From the NCBI GenBank assembly GCA_031291595.1, contig JARLIU010000011.1:1-49235 (forward strand): a stretch of 49,235 nt of DNA, in the 5' to 3' direction. Positions 45,516-49,235 of this stretch are shown here, piece by piece. Each line of letters begins with the position of its first letter. Positions within the stretch are counted from its first letter, which is position 1. Both the position numbers and the translations under genes were made by a program. Source of the DNA: Ancalomicrobiaceae bacterium (GTDB lineage Bacteria > Pseudomonadota > Alphaproteobacteria > Rhizobiales > Ancalomicrobiaceae). The notes beneath the pieces were generated by a model. The model saw only the letters and a list, made by a program, of their open reading frames with translations. It was not told the origin of the DNA and searched no databases.

Positions 45516-46235
45516 ATGATCGATGACAACGACAGCGCGCCGGAGACCCCGGCGCGCATGGCCGCGTTTTATGGCCGCCGCAAGGGCAAGCCGTTGCGCA
45601 AGGGCCAGACCGAAGTCGTCGAGACGCTGCTGCCCGGTCTCAGCATCGATCTCGCCGTGCCAGCGCCCGCCGATCTGAAGGCGCTGTTCGCTGCCGACAT
45701 CGACGACGTCTGGATGGAAAGCGGCTTCGGCGGCGGCGAGCATCTGCTGAACCTGGCCGAAAGCCATCCGCGCATCGGTTTCATCGGCGCCGAACCCTTC
45801 GTCAACGGCATGGCCAAGCTGCTCGCCATACTCGGCCAGCGCCCCGATCTGGCCGCCCGCATCCGCCTGCATGCCGCCGACGCCGTGCCACTGCTCGACT
45901 GGCTGCCCGAAGCCTCGCTCGGCCGCTTCTATCTGCTCTATCCCGACCCCTGGCCGAAAACGCGGCATTGGAAGCGCCGCTTCGTCGGCGCCGACAACAT
46001 TGCCCGGCTGGCCCGCGTGCTGCGTCCGGGCGCCGAGTTCCGCTTTGCCAGCGACTGGAGCCCTTACGTCGACTGGACGCTGCAGCGCGTGCCACCGGAT
46101 GTCCGGTTCCGCTGGCTGGCCGAGACGTCGATGGACTGGAAGGAGCCCTGGGCCGGCTGGCCGGGCACGCGCTACGAGGCGAAGGCCGTGCGCGAGGGCA
46201 GGGTGCCGGCCTATCTGAGGTTTGGGCGAGTCTGA
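45516..46235 (+). CDS. trmB: tRNA (guanine46-N7)-methyltransferase TrmB
   Basis: 239 residues from ATG 45516. SAM-binding Rossmann fold: WMESGFGGGEHLLNLAESHP (motif I), FIGAEPFVNGMAKLL, then FYLLYPDPWPKTRHWKRRFV, the family's catalytic PDPWPK-x-RH signature, and a C-terminal GTRYEAKAVREGR. Methylates G46 in the variable loop of tRNAs. Cotranscription with metK is likely. Convergent with the RutR-like gene 37 bp away. Confidence 0.96.
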   Translation: MIDDNDSAPETPARMAAFYGRRKGKPLRKGQTEVVETLLPGLSIDLAVPAPADLKALFAADIDDVWMESGFGGGEHLLNLAESHPRIGFIGAEPFVNGMAKLLAILGQRPDLAARIRLHAADAVPLLDWLPEASLGRFYLLYPDPWPKTRHWKRRFVGADNIARLARVLRPGAEFRFASDWSPYVDWTLQRVPPDVRFRWLAETSMDWKEPWAGWPGTRYEAKAVREGRVPAYLRFGRV

Positions 46236-46272
46236 CGCTCGAGGGCCCGGCCCGTCGCCGTTCAGGCGCCGT

Positions 46273-46917
46273 CTAACTTCGCGGCAACACGCCTGCCAGC
46301 ACGATGGCGATGATGGCGTCGCGCGTCTGGTCGAAATAGCCGGGATCGTCGAGCGTCCGGCCGGTCAGCAGGCTCGTCTGCGCCGAGAAATCGGCAAAAT
46401 TCTGCGTTGTCGCCCAGATCGTCAGAATGAGCGTCGTCGGGTCGACCGGCGCAAGTCGTCCGTCGGCGATCCAGGCGGTCAAGGTCGCCACCTTGGCCTC
46501 GACGATCGGCGCGAGGTCGCGCAGGATCGCCTCCTTCAGCCACGGCGCGCCTTGAATGATCTCCGTCGCAAAAAGCCGCGACTGGTCGGGGTAGGCCCGT
46601 GAGAATTCGAGCTTTGCCGTGATGTAGTCGGTCAGCGCCTGGCGCGGCTCGGCATCCGGGTCGATCTCCGCCAGCGCCTCCAGCCAGACGCCGAGCGTAC
46701 GCTTCAACACCGCCAGATACAGCTCTTCCTTGCTGTGGAAATAGTACAGCAGGTTCGGCTTCGACATGCCCGCCGCTTCCGCGATCTGGTCGGTGCGGGC
46801 GCCATGCAGGCCGAAGCGGGCAAAGGTGGTCAAGGCGGCATCGAGGATCTTCTCGACGTTGGCTTCGCCCACTCGCGTCTTGGTACGCGGCTCGCCCATT
46901 CGCCCGCTGGCCCCCAT
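46273..46917 (-). CDS. TetR-family regulator, RutR-like
   Basis: 214 residues from ATG 46917; starts at 46929 (GTG) and 46899 are possible. TetR HTH at about 20-65: KILDAALTTFARFGLHGART, DQIAEAAGMSKPNLLYYFHS. The C-terminal region (KLEFSRAYPDQSRLFATEII, QGAPWLKEAI, LAPVDPTTLILTIWATTQNF, ADFSAQ) closely follows E. coli RutR (TetR_C_3), the uracil/thymine-sensing repressor of pyrimidine use. No rut or pyrimidine genes are adjacent, so its targets lie elsewhere. It lies downstream of a PfkB-type nucleoside kinase on the same strand, separated by three palindromes. Confidence 0.88.
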   Translation of the reverse strand: MGASGRMGEPRTKTRVGEANVEKILDAALTTFARFGLHGARTDQIAEAAGMSKPNLLYYFHSKEELYLAVLKRTLGVWLEALAEIDPDAEPRQALTDYITAKLEFSRAYPDQSRLFATEIIQGAPWLKEAILRDLAPIVEAKVATLTAWIADGRLAPVDPTTLILTIWATTQNFADFSAQTSLLTGRTLDDPGYFDQTRDAIIAIVLAGVLPRS

Positions 46918-47003
46918 GATCTGCGCCACCCTATCCGGCGCCTGGCTGCAGGGCCACCCGTGGCCGCGCGCCGTCGTCTCGATCGCTCACTGTAGGGCAG
47001 GAT

Positions 47004-47043
47004 GATTTCGGGTGGAATCGCTGCAGCGATCCCCTCCGAAATC
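47004..47043. repeat. Intergenic palindrome 1
   Basis: Arms GATTTCGG / CCGAAATC enclose the perfect 14-bp palindrome ATCGCTGCAGCGAT (47017-47030). First of three adjacent palindromes between the RutR-like gene and the PfkB kinase gene. Confidence 0.7.
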
Positions 47044-47068
47044 TGAATCGCTGCTCTATCAAAGGTCT

Positions 47069-47107
47069 AGAGCGCCGGCCGACCAACTGGAATCGGACCG
47101 GCGCTCT
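47069..47107. repeat. Intergenic palindrome 2
   Basis: Arms AGAGCGCCGG / CCGGCGCTCT (10 bp, perfect), 19-nt loop. Followed on the plus strand by ATCTTTTTGTTT, so it resembles an intrinsic terminator for plus-strand read-through. The AGAGCGCCGG type end is common in Hyphomicrobiales intergenic repeats. Confidence 0.75.
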
Positions 47108-47119
47108 ATCTTTTTGTTT

Positions 47120-47169
47120 GAGCATCGGAATCAGCCCGGAACCGGTTCCCACTTCCGGGTCCGATGCTC
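47120..47169. repeat. Intergenic palindrome 3
   Basis: Outer arms GAGCATCGGA / TCCGATGCTC, inner arms CCCGGAA / TTCCGGG and the central palindrome AACCGGTT, forming a nearly continuous cruciform. This layout is typical of dispersed palindromic repeats in this order. Confidence 0.75.
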
Positions 47170-47185
47170 TAGCTAGCGCGGTGGG

Positions 47186-48190
47186 TCAGATGGCAAAGCC
47201 GCTCTGACGGGCCAATTGCGCCAGGCTCACCTGCGGCCGGGCGCCGTAATGGCTGATGATCTCGCCGGCGGCGACGCCGCCCAGCTCGGCGCAATTGGTC
47301 AGCGCCTGGCCGCGCGCCAGACCCGCGAGGAAGCCGGCGGCATAGAGATCGCCCGCTCCGGTCGTGTCGACCAGCTGCTCGACCGGCGTGACGCCGACCT
47401 GCCAGGTTTCCTCGCGCGTTACGACGAGCGAGCCGCGTGCCCCGAGCGTCACCGCGGCGAGCCTTGCATCCTGGCGCAGCGCTGCGATCGCGGCATTGAA
47501 GTCGGCCGTCTCGTACAGCGCCTTTGCCTCCGACTCGTTGGCAAACACGATGTCGACGGTGCCGGAGCGCAACAGCTCGAGGAACTCCTCGCGGTAGCGG
47601 TCGACGCAGAAACTGTCCGAAAGCGTCATGGCGACGTCGCGGCCGGCGGCATGCGCGGCTTCCGCCGCATGGCGAAAGGCGATCTTGGCCTCCGGCGGAT
47701 CCCACAGATAGCCCTCGAGGTAGATGATCGAGGCCGAGCCGACCAGCTCCGGGTCGATGTCGGCAGCGGTCAAATGCTGGCAGGCGCCGAGGAAGGTGTT
47801 CATGGTGCGCTCGCCATCGGGCGAGACCAGGATCATCGAGCGGGCGGTGGGAGCGCCGTCGATGAGCGGCGACGTGGCGAAATGCACGCCGACGGCGCCG
47901 ATGTCGTGGCGGAATACGCGGCCGAGATGATCGTCGGCGACCTTGCCGATGAAGGCGGTCCTGACCCCGAACGACGCGGCGCCCGCCGCCGTATTGCCGG
48001 CGCAGCCGCCGGACACCTCGATGCCCGATGCCATCAGCTTGTAGAGCCGCTCGGCTTCATCGGTGTCGATGAGCCGCATCGAGCCTTTGATGAGCTGCTG
48101 ATTGATGAGGAAATCATCCTCGACCGGGGCGATGACATCGACAATGGCGTTGCCGATGGTAAGCACATCAAAGCGGGACGACGCAGTCAT
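47186..48190 (-). CDS. PfkB-family carbohydrate/nucleoside kinase, probable adenosine kinase
   Basis: 334 residues from ATG 48190 (AAGG 6 nt upstream); the frame continues to 48421 without family similarity. Ribokinase/PfkB fold: FDVLTIGNAIVDVIAPVEDD, SGGCAGNTAAGAASFGVRTA (PfkB signature 1), FANESEAKALYE, and signature 2 DTTGAGDLYAAGFLAGLARG with the catalytic Asp. Alphaproteobacterial members with this N-terminus are usually labelled adenosine kinase (adenosine to AMP), which would suit salvage of adenosine released from the SAM cycle; the substrate is not proven by sequence. The RutR-like gene lies downstream on the same strand. Confidence 0.88.
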   Translation of the reverse strand: MTASSRFDVLTIGNAIVDVIAPVEDDFLINQQLIKGSMRLIDTDEAERLYKLMASGIEVSGGCAGNTAAGAASFGVRTAFIGKVADDHLGRVFRHDIGAVGVHFATSPLIDGAPTARSMILVSPDGERTMNTFLGACQHLTAADIDPELVGSASIIYLEGYLWDPPEAKIAFRHAAEAAHAAGRDVAMTLSDSFCVDRYREEFLELLRSGTVDIVFANESEAKALYETADFNAAIAALRQDARLAAVTLGARGSLVVTREETWQVGVTPVEQLVDTTGAGDLYAAGFLAGLARGQALTNCAELGGVAAGEIISHYGARPQVSLAQLARQSGFAI

Positions 48191-48398
48191 GACGGCCTTT
48201 GTGGTGGGATCGAGAGCGTTGCTGCGGGCGTAGAGGATTTGGGCGCCAAGCGCAACTGTCGCACAGCTTCGCAGCAACCCTGAGCGACCGGCGGCAGCGT
48301 GCGACAGTCCCGGCCGGTTGCGCCCGGGCCAAGCCCCGCGGTTCGGCACGCCTTCGATGTGCATCGGCAGCAGCGCGTGCGTTCGGTCGCCGCATCCC

Positions 48399-48647
48399 TC
48401 AGACGATGGCGACGCCGACATTGAGTCCGTGCTGCCAGATCTTGGCGACGGGGATCTGCTCGCCGTCGATCATCAGCAGGAATTCGTCCGGGATCGGCGC
48501 CACGCCCTCGAGCTTCAGCCCGAAGCCGGTGTCGTTGCGGCTCCTGACCAGGCAGTCGACGACCGAGGCCTTGTGATTGAACACGATCTTTGCGGATTTG
48601 AGCAAGCGTCGGCGTGGCGTACGGCGACGTTCCGATTCGATGGTCAC
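48399..48647 (-). CDS. Short PilZ-domain protein (c-di-GMP effector type)
   Basis: 82 residues. GTG 48647 has AAGGAG 7 nt upstream, a near-ideal ribosome binding site, giving MTIESERRRTPRRRLLKSAK; the in-frame ATG 48701 is less likely. Single PilZ domain: the first c-di-GMP motif R-x-x-x-R is in RRTPRRR, the second reads NDTGFG in place of the usual D/N-x-S-x-x-G, so Thr replaces Ser and binding is plausible but not certain. Short one-domain PilZ proteins are numerous in rhizobia and influence motility or surface polysaccharide. It ends about 210 bp upstream of the kinase start. Confidence 0.85.
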   Translation of the reverse strand: MTIESERRRTPRRRLLKSAKIVFNHKASVVDCLVRSRNDTGFGLKLEGVAPIPDEFLLMIDGEQIPVAKIWQHGLNVGVAIV

Positions 48648-48701
48648 GGCCAATCTCCTTTCGGCCGTCACGCGGCCGCTTCTCTCCTCCCCAATCGGCA
48701 C

Positions 48702-49066
48702 AGACTCTACGCCGGCCTGCTTTCAATCCGGCAAATGCCGGGCCTCGGAAGTCCGGAGATCGCGCAACACATCGTTAGCTTTGATGTGCCCGACCAGCCG
48801 CGACGAAGCCGCGCGCCGACCGGCGGGCAAGCTGCTGCCGGTCGTTCGGGACGCTCGGCAGTCGGCCGGTGCCGATCGCTCGGTCGCGGCCGCGACGATG
48901 GCCGGCGCCATCGCTGCCGACTCTTCCCCGATCAGGTCCGGCTGGCGTCAAGGCGAAGCGCGGACGGCCGACAAATCCGAAACGAGGGGCTTGCGTGCTC
49001 GGAAATTTCTGAGTAGAGAGTACGCCTCTTCGCGGGGCCCGGTTACCCGGCCCTGCTGTTGGTTGC
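48702..49066. other. Intergenic region before tRNA-Arg
   Basis: 365 bp with no supported gene. Contains a small hairpin (CCGGCAAATGCCGG near 48727) and, at the right, a possible tRNA promoter. Confidence 0.4.
48991..49019 (+). promoter_or_regulatory. Possible tRNA-Arg promoter
   Basis: TTGCGT (48991-48996) and TAGAGA (49014-49019) with a 17-bp spacer, ending about 47 bp before the tRNA. A G+C-rich stretch follows (49031-49055). Confidence 0.4.
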
Positions 49067-49143
49067 GCGCCCGTAGCTCAGCTGGATAGAGCATCAGACT
49101 ACGAATCTGAGGGTCGGGCGTTCGAATCGCTCCGGGCGCGCCA
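49067..49143 (+). tRNA. tRNA-Arg (anticodon ACG)
   Basis: 77 nt with encoded CCA. Acceptor stem GCGCCCG / CGGGCGC (7 bp), D-arm AGCTCAGCTGGATAGAGC, anticodon arm CAGA-CTACGAA-TCTG with ACG at positions 34-36, T-arm GGGCG-TTCGAAT-CGCTC, discriminator G. ACG (deaminated to ICG) reads CGU, CGC and CGA. No integrase gene is visible in the remaining 92 bp, in which I see no other feature. Confidence 0.97.
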
Positions 49144-49235
49144 ATTAAATCAATAGGTTAGTGAAGATCAATCAGCCGGAAAATCGGCCCAGGCTCCGGC
49201 TACGCTCGCAGCTTGCGTGTGCTGTGAGGGCCAAC

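Noticed and set aside
49067-49235. tRNA-Arg as an integration site of a mobile element
   Set aside because: No integrase, att repeat or composition change is visible in the 92 bp that remain; the window ends too soon.

Overview
The window is dense, GC-rich DNA (clearly above 60% G+C by eye) from an alphaproteobacterium, most likely of the order Hyphomicrobiales (Rhizobiales). Evidence for this is the gene order (aroE-coaE-dnaQ-secB-fxsA-Tim44-mltA-Smr; lnt-phrR-metK-trmB; rph-rdgB-hemW divergent from hrcA), the alphaproteobacterial LexA operator type, the rhizobial-type MetK and RutR-like proteins, and intergenic palindromes of a kind common in this order. The exact genus cannot be read from the sequence. 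Nearly everything is chromosomal housekeeping. I see no insertion sequence, prophage, CRISPR array, toxin-antitoxin pair or obvious defence island.

Layout. 1-6.4 kb: the end of aroE, coaE and dnaQ; secB and fxsA on the other strand; then a tightly coupled run of a Tim44-like membrane protein, MltA, a Smr-domain protein and an XRE regulator. In other alphaproteobacteria this block lies beside the replication origin, and two tandem parS-like sites at 6.43-6.47 kb fit that. 6.5-8.5 kb: hslVU. 8.7-13.9 kb: a secreted protein of unknown function, hrcA, a small AT-rich secreted Cys protein, and rph-rdgB-hemW. 14-17.8 kb: an LpoA-like lipoprotein divergent from rsmI-yraN-gshB. 18-24.1 kb: an orphan periplasmic binding protein, comM behind an SOS box, a soluble hybrid histidine kinase and an OlsB-type acyltransferase. 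24.2-25.1 kb: a SoxR-monooxygenase pair with a near-perfect SoxR operator. 25.1-34.1 kb: mutS divergent from glnD-murJ-trpS. 34.3-36.9 kb: nfu, then the overlapping tsaB-rimI-plsC. 37-43.1 kb: miaB-phoH-ybeY-corC-lnt. 43.3-46.2 kb: phrR, metK, trmB. 46.3-48.6 kb, minus strand: a RutR-like repressor, a PfkB/adenosine kinase and a PilZ protein. 49.07 kb: tRNA-Arg(ACG).

Working together: several runs overlap by 4 bp (ATGA or GTGA) and are probably translationally coupled (aroE/coaE; mltA/smr/XRE; rsmI/yraN; tsaB/rimI/plsC; phoH/ybeY). Themes are proteostasis (SecB, HslVU, HrcA), envelope building (MltA, LpoA-like, MurJ, Lnt, PlsC, OlsB), RNA maturation (RNase PH, RsmI, MiaB, YbeY, TsaB, TrmB) and stress regulation (SoxR, LexA box on comM, PhrR, hybrid kinase).

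I did not find a clearly new multi-gene system. The best leads are regulatory or small: the paired parS-like sites, the SoxR operator with a 19-bp spacer promoter, the SOS operator placed inside the comM promoter, the AT-rich 76-residue Cys protein, and the binding protein with a long Pro/Ala-rich insertion.
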